Shown in pieces: positions 43,790 through 56,700 of a DNA stretch of 64,000 bases (positions are counted from its first letter, which is position 1; each line of letters begins with the position of its first letter). A program made the translations under genes and the position numbers. A model generated the notes under the pieces. That model did not search any database and was not told where the DNA came from. It saw only the letters and a program-made list of their open reading frames with translations. The DNA comes from Emydura subglobosa. Its lineage: Eukaryota > Chordata > Testudines > Chelidae. Where the stretch lies: assembly GCA_007922225.1 (NCBI GenBank), contig ML679946.1, forward strand, positions 94,494,759 through 94,558,758, given 5' to 3'.

Positions 43790-44110
43790 TAGTTGATCAC
43801 TGTCCATGAATGCAATGAAAAAAATTATCCATGTTCTTATTTTTTTAACTAATTTTCTTTTAAATAGCATCGATCAAACGCCAGCTTGGAGCGAGATAAT
43901 AGAGAATATCTTACATTTTACACGTTATCTACTGTATTATGTTGTACAATAAGCAGCAATTCATCTGTGAAATTCCTAAATGGGAAGGACATTATAATGT
44001 TCATCACTTCAAAGGACAATATAAACATTAATTAATTATGAGATGAGCTGGAAGCCTCTATTGTCTGGCTAGGAAGTTTATGTGAATTACTAAAATTCAG
44101 GGAGGAATTT
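43790..44110. promoter_or_regulatory. Candidate conserved non-coding element (composition only)
   Basis: This AT-rich but complex stretch is dense in developmental-factor-like cores: 'taactaattttcttttaaatagcatcgatcaaacg', 'tcatctgtgaaattcc', 'gacaatataaacattaattaattatgaga' (SOX-like ACAAT, forkhead-like ATAAACA and homeodomain TAATTA cores close together). It contains no recognisable repeat. No alignment was possible, so this is only a candidate. Confidence 0.2.
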
Positions 44111-44149
44111 AAATGTAGAGAAAAATGTTCCTGTCTTTCCTATGCACTT

Positions 44150-44385
44150 ATATAACCCCTGTTACCTGAGTATCTAAGCACCTCACATCTATTTATCCTC
44201 ACTGCACCCCATGAGGTAGGTATGTTCTATAATCTGTATTTTATAGAGAAGAAACTGAGGCACAATGAGACTAAGTGACTTGCCCAAGGTCACACAGGAA
44301 GTTTGTGCCAGAGCAGGGCATTGACTCTGCATCTCTCGAGCCCCAAGCCAATGCCATGAGTGGGTTCCTCTCCCTTCTTCCATCT
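44150..44385 (-). repeat. MIR-like core SINE, inverted
   Basis: In reverse order of a MIR-type SINE: 'gagtatctaagcacctcacatc', 'tatcctcactgcaccccatgaggtaggtatg', 'tagagaagaaactgaggcacaatgagactaagtgacttgcccaaggtcacac', then 'ccagagcagggcattgactctgc' (inverted B-box side) and 'caagccaatgccatgag' (inverted A-box side). The core and the tail are well kept. Confidence 0.85.
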
Positions 44386-45864
44386 TCATACAAATTGCTG
44401 CATGCCACCATAACTATTATTTATTTTGATTGGCTATAACTTATCTGGTGAAAAATAGTGATTTTGTAGCGGGTTAATGGAGCATCTGGTAAAGGCAATA
44501 GAATTGCATGGGATGCATATATCCAACAGCTCCAGTGTACCAACTCCCAGAAACAGATCAGTGCAAAGACCTTAAAACTGCAAATACTGAAGTAATCAGA
44601 GGTATTTTGTCTAAAGAGCAGGAGATCACAGATTGCTGACTCCTGTCAGTTAGGAGGCAAGAGTTGTTTGCAGAAACCTGTACTCTAACTTGTTCAACTT
44701 AAAATTATTCCAACTCAGACTGTTATATAGAAAAGGGTACAAAAGGGAAATAGACTTAAATAGTCCAAACAAACAAAAAATCTACTGATATCTCCCAAGG
44801 ACTGTGTTAAATTCCTTACTGGTAAACAAAAGGAGAATGAAACAAGAAATTAATAAACCAAAATTGTTGTGTCACAAAATTAGACCTAATTGTGGACAAA
44901 ATAACAAGGGGATGAGCTATTTTGCCAATCTCACTCCTTTGGGATCCTTAAAAAAGAGTATTTGGGGAAAATGAAAATGGCTGGGAGAAGGGTACACTGA
45001 AAATAGATAGTTCCCCCCCCACCATGACGCTGTTGGACCTTTGCTGTCCTGATCTGGGTAGATGTCTTGACCAGATCTGGCCAAAGAGATGTGAAACTAG
45101 ATGACATCGCCACTTCCACCTGCTCCAGCTAAATTCCAAAAACCAGTTGGGATGTGAGACTTTGGTTCCTGCCTCTCTCCTCCCCTTTTCTGTGTCGTTT
45201 TCCTCCCCCACTTATTTCTGCTCTTTCCTATCTCTCTATTTTTGCCTTTTATTTAATACGAGTCTGGCTTAGCTGCCTAAGACTTTCTTTTGTAACATTG
45301 CTATGAGACTGTGACCAGTGAGGCAACTAAAAGCAATGCCCTGAACAGCCTGAGGCTGGTAAAAGTTTGCCAGGTCTCGGAATTACTGAGAAGACTGATG
45401 CCAGGCCCATGCTTCTCCAGTAAGGTTGTAAGTAAGAGTTGGCACCAGAGGAAGAAGCTTGGTTGTTCATTTCCCTCCCCTTATGTGTGTGTTTCTCATT
45501 TTCTCTTTAACAACAGCACAACAACGGCTCCAGATTGTCTCACCTCGCTTCTACTCTTTCCCCCCAAAAAGACAGTAATTACCATCTTTCATTTCATCTA
45601 AAAGATTGTCAGACGGGAGTTCTTTATAAAAACTCTCTACTGCTAATAGAAAAAGGGAATAGGGGATATTGTTTTTAAAATAGCTTTACTTAATTTTTTA
45701 CATATCAAAATGCTTTACCTGGTTTTCCCTTTTTTTCTGTAAGTTTAAGAAAAGGTTAAAACAATACTAATGGTGAGTTTGCCAAGGGACTCAGTAGACT
45801 GAGGTCTGTGTATCTGAAACCTCAAACCACGTTTAACTCTTTAGTGTTGTAAAGCGTCAGATCA
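44386..45864. other. No gene recognised
   Basis: Unassigned, with a C10 run near 45,012-45,021 and a T/C-rich tract near 45,165-45,260. No repeat family recognised. Confidence 0.4.
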
Positions 45865-46317
45865 TTTTCATAAGCAAACTAGCACAATATGGTCTAGGTG
45901 AAATTATTATAAGGTGGGTTCACAACTGATTGAAAGACCAAGAGTAGTTATCAGTGATTTGGTGTCAAGCTGGGAGGATGTATCAAGTGAGGTCCTGCAG
46001 GGGTCTGTCCTGGATTCAATACTAGTCAATACTTTCATTGACAACTTGGATGAGGGAGTGGAGAAATAATCAACTTACTTTTCAGCAAGGGAGATTTAAG
46101 TTGGATAGTAAGGAAAATCTTTCTATCTAGAAGGATAGTTATGGACTGGAACAGGTTACCTAGGGAAGTTGTGGAATCCCCGGCCATAAGAACAGGTTTG
46201 ACCAACATTAGTCGGAGATAGTCTAGGTATATTTGGTCCTGTCTCTGTGTGTTGGAGTGGGTACGACTAGATGTTCTCTTGAGATTCCTTCCAGCCCTAC
46301 ATTTCTATGATTCTGTG
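45865..46317 (+). repeat. CR1 fragment with internal deletion
   Basis: 45,880-46,066 encodes an RT piece with VLQGSVLDSILVNTFIDNLD, just before where the FADD box should follow. At about 46,066 it jumps directly to the C-terminal 'ggagatttaagttggatagtaaggaaaatctt' block and ends in the CR1 terminus 'gagattccttccagccctacatttctatgattctgtg'. Most of the RT between is missing. Confidence 0.88.
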
Positions 46318-46829
46318 TTAACACATTCGGCTCTCTAGGCCCATTTAGTCCATCAAAATGAACACAATAAGCGTGCAAGCAAATAAGATGAAAACTGAAA
46401 ACAGCAGATAGATTAAAAAATGAAGCCATTTGTGAATGATAAAATGTATCATCTAAAAGAGGACAAACATGAACTCCTGCCTCCCAGCCTGTCTGTAGAG
46501 GAAATGAAACCAGATGCTATGGGGGCAACTGCAGAGGAGAGAGGAGAGAGGAGGAAGCTTCTCTAAACAAACAAACACAACACAAAGATGTCTTTGGTCC
46601 CCATCCTGCAAAACCTTGTGCACCTTGGTTGTTCCATTGAGAAGTCTGACTAAGAATTGTTGGACCAGGCCCTTTGTCTGGCACTTAAGAAATAACTTTT
46701 TGGGGGGTGAATGGACCCAATACAAAAACTGGCTGCTCTAAACCCCTTGCTCTTGGACCAGAAGGATGTGAAATCTACTTCTGAATGGCTGTGTGGTGCA
46801 GCATTGTGTTAAAAGCTGCCAGGAGTGCA
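46318..46829. other. No gene recognised
   Basis: Unassigned sequence with a short GA-rich tract at about 46,533-46,556 and 'aaacaaacaaac' at 46,566-46,578. Confidence 0.35.
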
Positions 46830-47102
46830 GTAAAATGGTCCAGTGGACACAGCACCACTTTGGGAGTCAGGAGATTTGGGTTCTCTCGCAAGCTCTGCTA
46901 TTGACTTGCTGTATAACCTTGGCCAAGCCACTTCACCTCATTGTGCCTCTGTTTACCTGCGCACCCTGTCTGTCTTGTCTATTTACATTGTAAGCACTTT
47001 GAGGCAGGGACTGTTATACTATGGATCTGAACAAAGCCTAGCACAATGGAGCCCTGGTCTCTGCTGGGCACTCAAGGCGCTATTGTAATACAAAAAATAA
47101 AG
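46830..47102 (+). repeat. tRNA-derived SINE, complete
   Basis: A-box-like 'aatggtccagtggacacagc', B-box-like 'gggttctctcgca', body 'taaccttggccaagccact', tail 'attgtaagcactttgaggcagggactgtt' and 'aaagcctagcacaatggagccctgg', ending 'ctattgtaatacaaaaaataaa'. This is the best-preserved copy in the window. Confidence 0.9.
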
Positions 47103-50100
47103 TGGTACCATTTGATGATATCATCATGGCTGCTTGCAGTTTAACAAGGAGCAGTAACTCAGTGAATGTATATGAAAAGGGCCCTTAAGGGGAATAGACA
47201 AGCACTAGTATCTGACTTCTCCCTCCCACTCTTTTAGGTGCCCTATGGCCCATGATAGCCCATATTCTCTTCAGAGACTACATGTTGTCCTGTGCATCTC
47301 ACATGACAGAAATGGGAATGGCCTGTGAAAACTCAGGGCACTAGATGGATCCCCAATGTCTTACTAAGAAAATGTCCCTATTTGAATTTTGACCAAAGGA
47401 CTTCAATGGGAAAAGATCTTCTATCACATACTGATAGCAAATAAACTGCACCTCTGCATTGGTTGCACGACTCCCTAGTCATGCAAATTTCTTTGTCTAA
47501 CTGCCTCTGCTCTGACCAGTCTATCCCACTCCATACAAAATATAACTGCTCTAATCTCATACTTAATTCTAAAAGAGACTTTCTCAGTCTTTTTGGGCTT
47601 TTGATTCTAGCTCTCTCTGATGCAGTAAACTTAAAGATATATTTAATTGTGCCTTTGACTGTGTTCCAATTCTTTGGTTTTGGTTATAGGAAAAATGATG
47701 CACAGAACTGGAAATGGTGTGTGTTATCACCACTGCCCTCTACTGGGTAGAGTTAGAATTGATCAGTTTTGTTTTCATAGGCCCCACAGAGACTGCAGAA
47801 AAAGGAGATTCTCCATTAAGTCTAGTGTTTAGTAGGGCTGTGCTTTTAGAGCAGGAGCATTTGAATTCTTTTGCTGTTTAGATCTGAATGATCATGCTGT
47901 GCAGAATTGTATCAACCGTGAATTCATAAGTGTCTATAGATTTATTACAATATTCATGTTAGTAAGCATGGTCTTCTCTAGTAACAGCCAGACCCTGACC
48001 TCACTTATAATGGTTCTGTGCCAGTGTCACACCTGATTTATACCAGTGTAAGGGAGGTCAGAATCTGACCCTAAAACTGGTATCACTGAGTGAGAAAACA
48101 AGTTAATAGTTGTTGTATAGTACATCCCATTGCATGACAAATGAATCCAATGTAACTATGATACCAGAGATCACATAATGGCAAAACACAGCGGTGTTTC
48201 TCCATGATCATTCTTCCTGAAAGAGAAAATGGGGATGGAAAGCAAAAGGTGCAATTTTGTGGAACGCCATTTTTAGTTAGCTACAGAATGTCATTGACGC
48301 CTAACAAATGGGAGCTGGCAAGCATCTGTTTCCTAGTGGGAGAGTGAAGTGTTTAGCTGGAGCTGGGAATGGTTTAATATCTGTGATAAATCACCTGTGG
48401 GAGATAGGGGAGGAAGGAAAAAATTGCCTGAGTGTTCATGCTTGGAAACATGATTGGTGAATATGGTTAAAATTCAGAGCAGTACCTCCTCATCCATTTT
48501 CATGAGATTATAACTCAGGTGCCACATTTTGCTCTAACTGAAACTCAGACTCCACAACATTTAAGCCAAATTTGCAGTCTCTCAAAACCCCAGCCTGTCT
48601 GGCCTTTTTGCCTGCAAGCATCACAAAACACATGCATTAGCTACCTCCCACAAACCAAGTCATCTAAACACTTATGGCTTTAGGATGAAGAACTTTTTTT
48701 TTGGCGATATAAAGGAGAGACTGGATGATAAATCAAGGCAACTAAAGTGATAATTCAGCTGAATAAAACAGCTTGTGACAAAATTGCATGCAGATCTATA
48801 AAAGGAAAACCACCAGCAAAGGAGCCTTTCTGCTTTTCCGTATTATTACATCATAAAAGAAAAGAAAGTAAATACAAAGATAAATAGCAGAGGTAACCAC
48901 AGACCCAGAATAATAGCGAGATCAAGGAACGACTCAGCACTTCAAAGGAAACATTAAAAGGACCTTGGAAAATTGAAAGCCAGCAAGGTATACTAAGTGA
49001 GGATCTATGACCAAAATAGTTACAATGAGTGTAAGCAGCTTGGTAATGCTGGCTTGGGACAAGATTTCCATTTGCCCTGTGTGCCCAAGCAGGAGAAGAA
49101 AGGTGTGCAAAGAGCTCGTTGACTTCCCTTTGCTTATTACCCAGATCATGAATCACAGCATGGGGAGGAGAGCAAACACTGTGGAGCCAGGCCCCTATCT
49201 CCCCAGTCCCATACACACAGGCAGGGTTGAGTGAGCAGGGGCAGCACAGTCGAGTCCATGTGGAGCAGAAAGGAAACTGCACCAGTAATCTGGGGCAGTT
49301 TCCTTCCCCCCACTACACCCTAAAGCCAGCAGGGAGCCTGGGACTGAATTTTGTGCTGCCCTTGACTCGGGATAGGCTGCAAAGTGACAATCCAAACCTT
49401 TTTAGATGCTCCTCCAGCCATGTGGGGGCAGAGGGGATCCCAGATGTCTTCAAAGAAGGAAAGCATCCAGTCCCACTCTACAGACTGGATTCTGAAGGTC
49501 TGTGAAATCTCAGCTGTGAGTCCACAAACCATCATATGAGCAAAACTTTACAGGAATAAATTTTCAAAAAAAGTAAATGCAAAAAGAGAAGAAGGACAAA
49601 AAATCAGATTATAAAGCCAGATCTTAGCCCTGGTGATTTGATGCAGCCCAGGGATTTTAATTTACCAAAATATCCACAAACAATGTTTCCCTCTATTTGC
49701 TAAGCTCTCCTTGAGATATTTCTCTTATATATTTAATAGAAAATAATAGCTGTTCTATAGGTTTTTAAATCATCCAATGGAGCTTCATAAAGTGTTATAT
49801 CCATGCTAAATAATTCTATAGGATTGTTCCAAAAACCTACATAAAGGATATTAAAGTCTAGGAGCCAAATCTTTACCTTGTGTAAAGGAACACAGATCCA
49901 TTTTTTTCAATATTTTCAACATACACTAGCTGAGGAGCTGACCCTAGAAGTTTCAGAGTGTCTTCCACAGAACCCTATTAAATTTCTATAGGATCATGTT
50001 GGTTTATTCCCTTTTCAACTCTATAGGACACTGGATGGAAACATAAAGTATTATTATTGCTTTGAGATGGACCCGCATGGCAATTTTTGTCTCTGGCTCT

Positions 50101-52520
50101 GAACCTTTCCTCACTTAGATCCTGGGGTTTTGGATGGGCCCATTATTGAGACAGGGATAGCCACCAAGTTTGGATGTGGGTGTCAAACTCCCTGAAATTG
50201 TGAAATAGTTAGAGGCTGACATTTTATTCAAGGTTGATTTCTGTTATTACTGTTATTATTTGTTTTTGTCTTTTAAGAAATAACATGAAAATACCCAAGA
50301 GAGCTTAACTACCTTACAGATTTTGAGTCTGATACTGCAAACAAACATGAAAGGAACGTCAAGTATGTGCATGGTCCTATTGAACTCATCTCTGTAAGTT
50401 CTCAAGTGGGAGGTCTACATTACATGTGAAACAAAATATTGTGTCTGGGAGCATGTCTGGGGATGAGGGACTGTTGTTTTTCAGTGTAAATGCACACAGT
50501 GCTGAAACCTTCTGAACCCGCTTTGCGCTGCAGATATTCAAATGGATGTTTCTGAAAATGTCTATTCAATAAAGGAAATGAATTGACAAAGGACACCAAG
50601 GATCTGCTGACATTACTTGGTTTTTGTGTCATTGATTTAGAATACAGATCTGTTGATTCAAGCTTAAGGGGATGATACATTAGAAATAGGAGTTTTATGT
50701 TTATCCATAGACCAAGTATTGCTCACTCCACTATATTCTTTCCAGGATGCTCTTCTGTCTACTATCTGAAGTTTATTTCCTGTGAAAGTCTTTGATATTC
50801 ACACCCTGTTACAGGTTCTAGTCTTCATGATGACCTGAGAGATTAGTTTCCTTTGTTCATCAGGGAGGAAGAGAGGGAAGGGAAAATTCCTGATTGTAGG
50901 ACATGGATGCACCAGTCAAGAATGTATTTTCCCCTATGAATTGGATCCATTTCACAAGAGAGAAGAATTTGCTTGTCATCTTCTCCATCTAGTGAGAAAT
51001 CCAGTCTCAAACTGTTCCACAGCCATCAGTGTTCCAACACATTTACAGTGGGGGTCACCAGGACAACTACAAAAGGTTCTGATTGATGATGAACCACCGG
51101 TGCAGATCTGTGCTAATCTAGCAGCCTGCTCTGGCATTTTGGGTGGGAGATGTTGCTGCGGATTACTTCAGTAATATTCCATCTCTTGGAACCTGTGTTC
51201 AAAACTCCTTTGGCTGGATTGCCCCCTCCTTAGAAAATCCAATGGGAAGAGCAGTGTGGTCCATGGTTTCTGGATCTGCAAGAGGCTAAGACCATCCACA
51301 CACAGCTATGGGGGCCCCCACCAGCTATGGAGCAGCACAGCTCCACTGCAACCATACTGCCAGGAGTTTGTCAGTGAGGCTACCCAGAGAGATCCCATGA
51401 AGAGAATCCACAATGCAGAGAGGAGATGTGAAAATGTCTTGCAGCCTCAGTTGCGTTAACTTCAGAGGGGATTCCCTGAGGCATACTCCTTCACATGGAT
51501 GGCCCTGCAGATTCCCCCAGAATCAGCAGATTCCCCCAGAATCTATAGGTTCTGGTGACTGGCACCCCCGGACAATTATTTGAGAGAGTGTAACTGAAGG
51601 AACAATATGGACTCTGAAAGAGAACCTCAAGGCATTTTCCATTCCCATTGCCCCTGCCTTTATTTTCTGGGAGTGTTTACAAGTCTCAATCCAGGAATGT
51701 GCAGTGGATGTTGCGGTTGGTCAACACGTAGGGGGATATTGTCAAAGGAACAAAGGACACTGAGCCATCCAGTTCCCACTGAAAGACAATGAGAAGCAGG
51801 CACCTAAATTCCATGGATTCCTTTGAAAGCTTCCTCCCAGTAAACAGGGACATTTCAGAATGAATAAGAACATTTTTGCTAATGAAAGTGCCCCCTGCCC
51901 AAAGAAAAGCTGAGATGTCCCTGTGATAATTTCTCACTCTGCTCTTTGTTAACCTCCCCCAAATACACTTTGCCTTCATGGCACCTTAAGCACAGGTATG
52001 TTCCCTTTGTAGATGGTAACATAGATTGTTCCAGGAATCATTATTGCCTTTGCCCACACAAGTTGTATTGCTAAGCAACACTAAGGAACATTTATTGCAC
52101 ATTATGCTATTTATGTTTCTTGCTTCACAAGTTTACTTTCACTTCTGCCTCTGAGTTCCAGTAATGGTGTTGCTGTATTTTAGATATACCATTAGTGAAA
52201 AAGAGGCAAATTTCCCCATAGAGTACCTACAAGTTTTTGGTGTTTAATCAAGCCTACTGTTTAATTTCCCTCTGCTGCAGCAACGCTATCTACTATCACC
52301 AATATTTTGTTGGGGAAATTTCCAGAACTTATTTAGTACTGTGACTATGATATCTCTCATCCCTCTCCAAAATAGCTGTATTGATGAATAAGCTATAAAA
52401 CCAACAAGCTATAAAACTCATAATGATGAATCTCTAGTTTATTTGCCTGATAACCACAAAATACTTAAATACTGGCATCATTGCACTGTTACAACATTCA
52501 AGGAAATCTCACTTCCTACA
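47103..52520. other. No gene accepted; long stretch of mostly unassigned DNA
   Basis: 48,000-48,075 holds a decayed MITE piece ('acacctgatttataccagtgtaag'). A 19-bp unit 'gcagattcccccagaatc(a/t)' is tandemly duplicated at 51,507-51,544. The minus-strand frame 48,851-49,282 (143 codons) and the plus-strand frame 50,941-51,174 have no motif or splice context and are not called. No repeat or gene is recognised elsewhere in this 5.4 kb. Confidence 0.4.
51507..51544 (+). repeat. Tandem duplication of a 19-bp unit
   Basis: Two adjacent copies of gcagattcccccagaatc(a/t), differing at the last base only. Confidence 0.95.
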
Positions 52521-52526
52521 CCACTT

Positions 52527-53552
52527 ACTCCTGGGGGATTCTGCTTCATTGCTCATGCATCCAATTCATGTCCCCGCAAATTTTTTTCCTCACAGAATAA
52601 TACAATCTGCTGGGGAGGCACTGCAATTACACCTTTTGCCCACCAGGAGCTGCTGTGGCACCAGAAGAGAGGGCAGCTGGCTCATGAACTGGAGTAGCCA
52701 GCAGTGGAGAGGGAGGGGGGCAGAGGTTGCTTTCCTCACAGTGGCCTTTCCATGGGGCCAGGTGAGGAGGCATGGGATATGTGGGGGACGGACAGTGAAA
52801 GGCACACAGGGCTGGTAGGTGATCACATAGACTGTGGGTCGGAAGGGCTATTGGGGGAGACAGACTGGGGAGGGTCACAGGAGCTAGTGGGGCAACAGTA
52901 TTGATCCAGGGGCTGAATGGGAATGGGGGTGTAGAGCCACACGGGGGTGGGGAGGAGATGGATGACTGGAGGTACAGGGGCACATGAGGGTGGGGAAGAA
53001 GGGCTGCAGGGACACATGAGGACAGGAGTAGATTGTGCCTGATTGAATAGGAGAGGCTAGGCATCAGCCAGGGTCTGCATGGGGGACGCTCCCTAACTCC
53101 CTAACAATCCCTCCCCCTCAAAAAACCTGCTCAATACTTCTCCTGTCCACACCCAACAATTCTCCAGGTTCACTCCCAGGCTCCTGCTCAGTAATCACTT
53201 CCCTCTCCCTCAGCTCCTCCATCACCTCAGACTACCCCAAACCTTTGCACTGTTTCTGACGGGTACGGGAAATACATTTCTATATTGTAGTTTAAATGAA
53301 TTATTATTCAAAGTTCTTTATCAATATGCCTAGTAAGGAATCTACTTGTCAAAAAACATTTCCCAAATCTTTTTTGCTGTCTATATTGTTACAGACATAC
53401 TTGCTGACAGGTATTTTGAAATAAACTACCAAAATAGTTGAAATTGGCATGATTATATTGTGTTATTTTGACAAGTTATGCAGAATTTTGCAGAATTTTA
53501 AAATATTGCATGCAGAATTTTTAATTTTTGGGTGCCAAATTCTCCCTGGAGT
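52527..53552. mobile_element. Non-autonomous DNA transposon, about 1 kb
   Basis: Starts 'actcctgggggattctgctt' and ends 'tgccaaattctccctggagt'; the two ends are diverged inverted repeats. The flanks 'caccactt' (left) and 'aatcactt' (right) agree at 6 of 8 bases, consistent with an old 8-bp hAT-type target duplication. The interior is GC-rich on the left (52,600-53,060), and the right end has the repeated 'gcagaattt' typical of such elements. The 145-codon proline-rich frame on the minus strand is compositional. Confidence 0.65.
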
Positions 53553-56450
53553 AATCACTTCAATCCTACTTCTGTGTTTCTAAAGTGGCATTTCTAGGCA
53601 GACCTCTTCCAAAGAATCAGAATTGATGAGAAATGAGGGAGGATCTGTGCGCACATGGCTAACGGCACTAGTAACAAAACATCCACCCTACCTGCAAAGA
53701 GATGATGATCTCTTTTGCTTTTCTGTGTGATTTCTTATCTTCAGAGGAAAGGCATTTCACAACCCCAAGCTGGTATCATCATGTGCCATGTTATAACAGT
53801 GAAGCACAATTGGGATAGGTAAAACACATAATGGATAGATTTTTACGTCTGCAGGGCTTTGCCTTTTAAATCGGTGTCTGTATTTGGAGACATGCAGATA
53901 CGAGCTCAGCAGCATGGTATTTTTGGATTTAAAATCAAAACTCCCTCACCGTAAGCCCCTGAATGAGAATTTCTCAAGTTGGGCTCCATCTAATTTCCAC
54001 TTGAATTTATTTACAGTGAATTACAGTAATGAGGAAAAACTGTAAATTCTGAATATAAGTGAGAAGTTAAACATAGGGACAAGCATTGTCAATACAGCTG
54101 TCTGAAACTGGATGGTTTGGACTTACAGTGGCTTGCTCAACCCTCTCTTCGTTGTCATTTTGGATTGTATTCCTTGAACTTCACTTTGAGATTTGGGGTT
54201 CAAGTTTGAAATATCTCCAGATGCCCAGCCTACCTTGTGGAAGCCTATCCCAGTAATTTTACTCAAAATATAAGTTGTGACTGCATGCCATGAGATGAAA
54301 CTGATGCAGTATTTAGATTTTATTCATGCACTGGACTGGAAAGATGAGAGAAAATCTCATAAAAATATTTGATACTAAAGTAAACTGGCAATCTAAAGAA
54401 AAATCTATTTACAATATGAGAAGTCTGACTTTAACACAAAGACCCAATTTGATTCTAGATGTAGATGAATGCCATTCATACCGTCATTCTAGAGAAGGAG
54501 ATGGAATAGACTGTGGAAAAAGAAATGATCAAATTAATTTAAGAAAAGTAGACTTAACACAGTGAGCAATATAGTGAACTTCAGATTAAAATCTTAAATG
54601 AATTGCCTTGAATCAAATCAAGTAAGTTTATTCCACTACAAAAAGAAGTTGAGGAGTAACAATGAAAAAAAAGTCCATTAAGAAATTAAAGAAAGCTAAT
54701 ATTGTACAGTGTCAGTGCTGTGAATTGGAGCATATACACAAAAGGCTTTTCTTCAGAAACTGCAACAAAATTAATCATTTTGTTTCTTCTTCTTGCCACA
54801 GTTCAGGGTCCTTTGGGCTCTGAATAACCCATACGTAAACATGCCCCAAACATAACTTTGCTGATAGATTGCTACATTCCTGGTGGGGGCACAGCAAACC
54901 TGGCGATCTTTGGTCAGCTAGTTGCTATCCTCAAATTTTGCATGTTCCCAGGCTTTCCCAGGTTAGAGTCATTTGAGGATGCACTGTGTGCTACAGAGCC
55001 AAGAAAACTGCAGAGACCATTAAAATTTTAAACACGGCACCTGGACCACCAGAAGCTATAAGAGCTGATGAAACTCATGTGCATGACATCAGCAAAGGTA
55101 TTTTGGTGCCTAGGGATTTGGGACTGTGTGGAAAGCTGTTGAAATAAGAAGAGACTGGCTCTGAGTGGGTTAACATATTTGAACATTTGAAACGCTTCAA
55201 AAAGCCCTGCATTCCTTTTGGTCTGCTCTCCAAATATTTCAAGGAGGTCAGTCATTGCTTATTGGTGCATATTGTGCACAGAGTGATCTTTTTCCCCCCG
55301 AACAGAGCGCACAAACTGTTGCTTGACTGATTCACAGCCCTTTTGTTCACAGGATTCCGACTATCTGCTGACACCCTCAGGCAGAAAAATGAATCTTTCC
55401 AGTTTGTGTGTGTGTGTGTGTGTTTCTCACTGTTAGAGATACACAGCAATTGAAGTAATGGGAGAGGAGGGTTCTTTCACTTCATGTCAATTTGAGTAAA
55501 GCAAATGCACAAAGATGTGGTCCATAATCTCTGAGTAATTATTGTATTGTACCTTTCTTTAGGAGCTCTGAGTAACTGCTTGCAGTTCCTCACCCAACAA
55601 GGCTGTATTAGAAAGCTGAACTCTGAGCTAGGATTTACTTGATTCTATAGGCCTTGCTTTATCCAGATACTTATGTCCTTTTGTCAGATTTTTCTCTTTG
55701 CAGATTGTAAAAGCTTCACAAGCAACGACAGATTCTTCCTGTGAACTCTGGCAAGCTCCTAACATGTTTTGGGCAGTGCTGTAATCTAAATGACAAAAAA
55801 TAGTGGTATATACACATCGCTAAATGAAAAGGTTAAAGCAAGGCAGGAGAATAGCGAGGAAGTAGAATGGCTTTGGGCTCAGACCATCGTGATTTAGTGT
55901 TGCCAACTCCCAAACTGATATTATAGTATCACAAGTCTCATCACATTTAATATTTTCCAAAAAGCCTCTGCTCCTGGACTCATGTGATTATATGTGATTC
56001 TCAACTTTCATTTGAAAAATAAGTTTCTAGCATTTATGGTTGTGGAAAAAAGTCGACAGCATGAACTCTAATGGCTCAGAAACTAGAAGGCAAAAAAAAA
56101 GAACCCAAAATGTATTATCTTTTTTAGACTCTCATGATTTTTGAATGCTTGAGGTTGTCTATGCTGAAGTTAGGAGGGGGAGTTCAGCAGGAATTGGGAA
56201 AATGGAGGAAGCAAACAGTGAGCCCTGTATTCTCCCTTTAGAAGCAGGAAGATTCCAGAGAGAAAATTGTGTGTGTGTGGTACTGCAATTTGGATCAGCA
56301 CTCGCTCCCTCTCTGCAACCATACCCTGCAAAGAGAGTGCAGATGACACAAAAACCATAATGCTAGGAAAGGCAATGGGAGGGGAAAGTTTTGGTTCAGG
56401 AGATCCGAGACTGCCTCCTGTGACACCCAGGATTGTGGTTTGATTTCAAG
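53553..56450. other. No gene recognised; GT microsatellite
   Basis: (GT)n at 55,404-55,423. 53,930-54,080 is complex AT-rich sequence with TAAT-type cores. Open frames at 54,326-54,565 and 56,145-56,360 show no family pattern. Confidence 0.4.
55404..55423. repeat. (GT)n microsatellite
   Basis: Uninterrupted GT dinucleotide run of about 20 bp. Confidence 0.95.
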
Positions 56451-56451
56451 A

Positions 56452-56700
56452 GCCGGCTGGGCAAGGATTTTCTCCCCAGGAAAATTTTCAGCAAAAGCAA
56501 AACATTTTTCATTAAATTTTCTACAGAATTTTAAGTTTTTCATCAGAAAATCAAAAACCAAATATTTTTGCCCAACCAGCCAATTTTTTTCTAGAAAAAT
56601 TCCAAAATTTTTTTTTTGAATTTTCAGTGAAAATCTAAAAAGAAAAAAATCAAAAAAGTTTTCAGTAGAAAATGTTCATCAAACATTACATTTCTCTACA
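56452..56700. mobile_element. A/T-rich palindromic MITE
   Basis: Left 'ggctgggcaaggattttctcc' and, at 56,563-56,582, 'ttttgcccaaccagcc' are inverted terminal repeats. The interior and the following 110 bp consist of runs such as 'ttttcagcaaaagcaaaacatttttc' and 'gaattttcagtgaaaat', self-complementary and very A/T-rich. Related to the block at 60,395-60,825. Confidence 0.55.

Noticed and set aside
48851..49282. 143-codon minus-strand frame with a hydrophobic C-terminus
   Set aside because: Overlapping frames on both strands, no recognisable domain, no exon boundaries.
52627..53064. 145-codon proline-rich minus-strand frame
   Set aside because: Inside the non-autonomous transposon, with simple composition and no family pattern.
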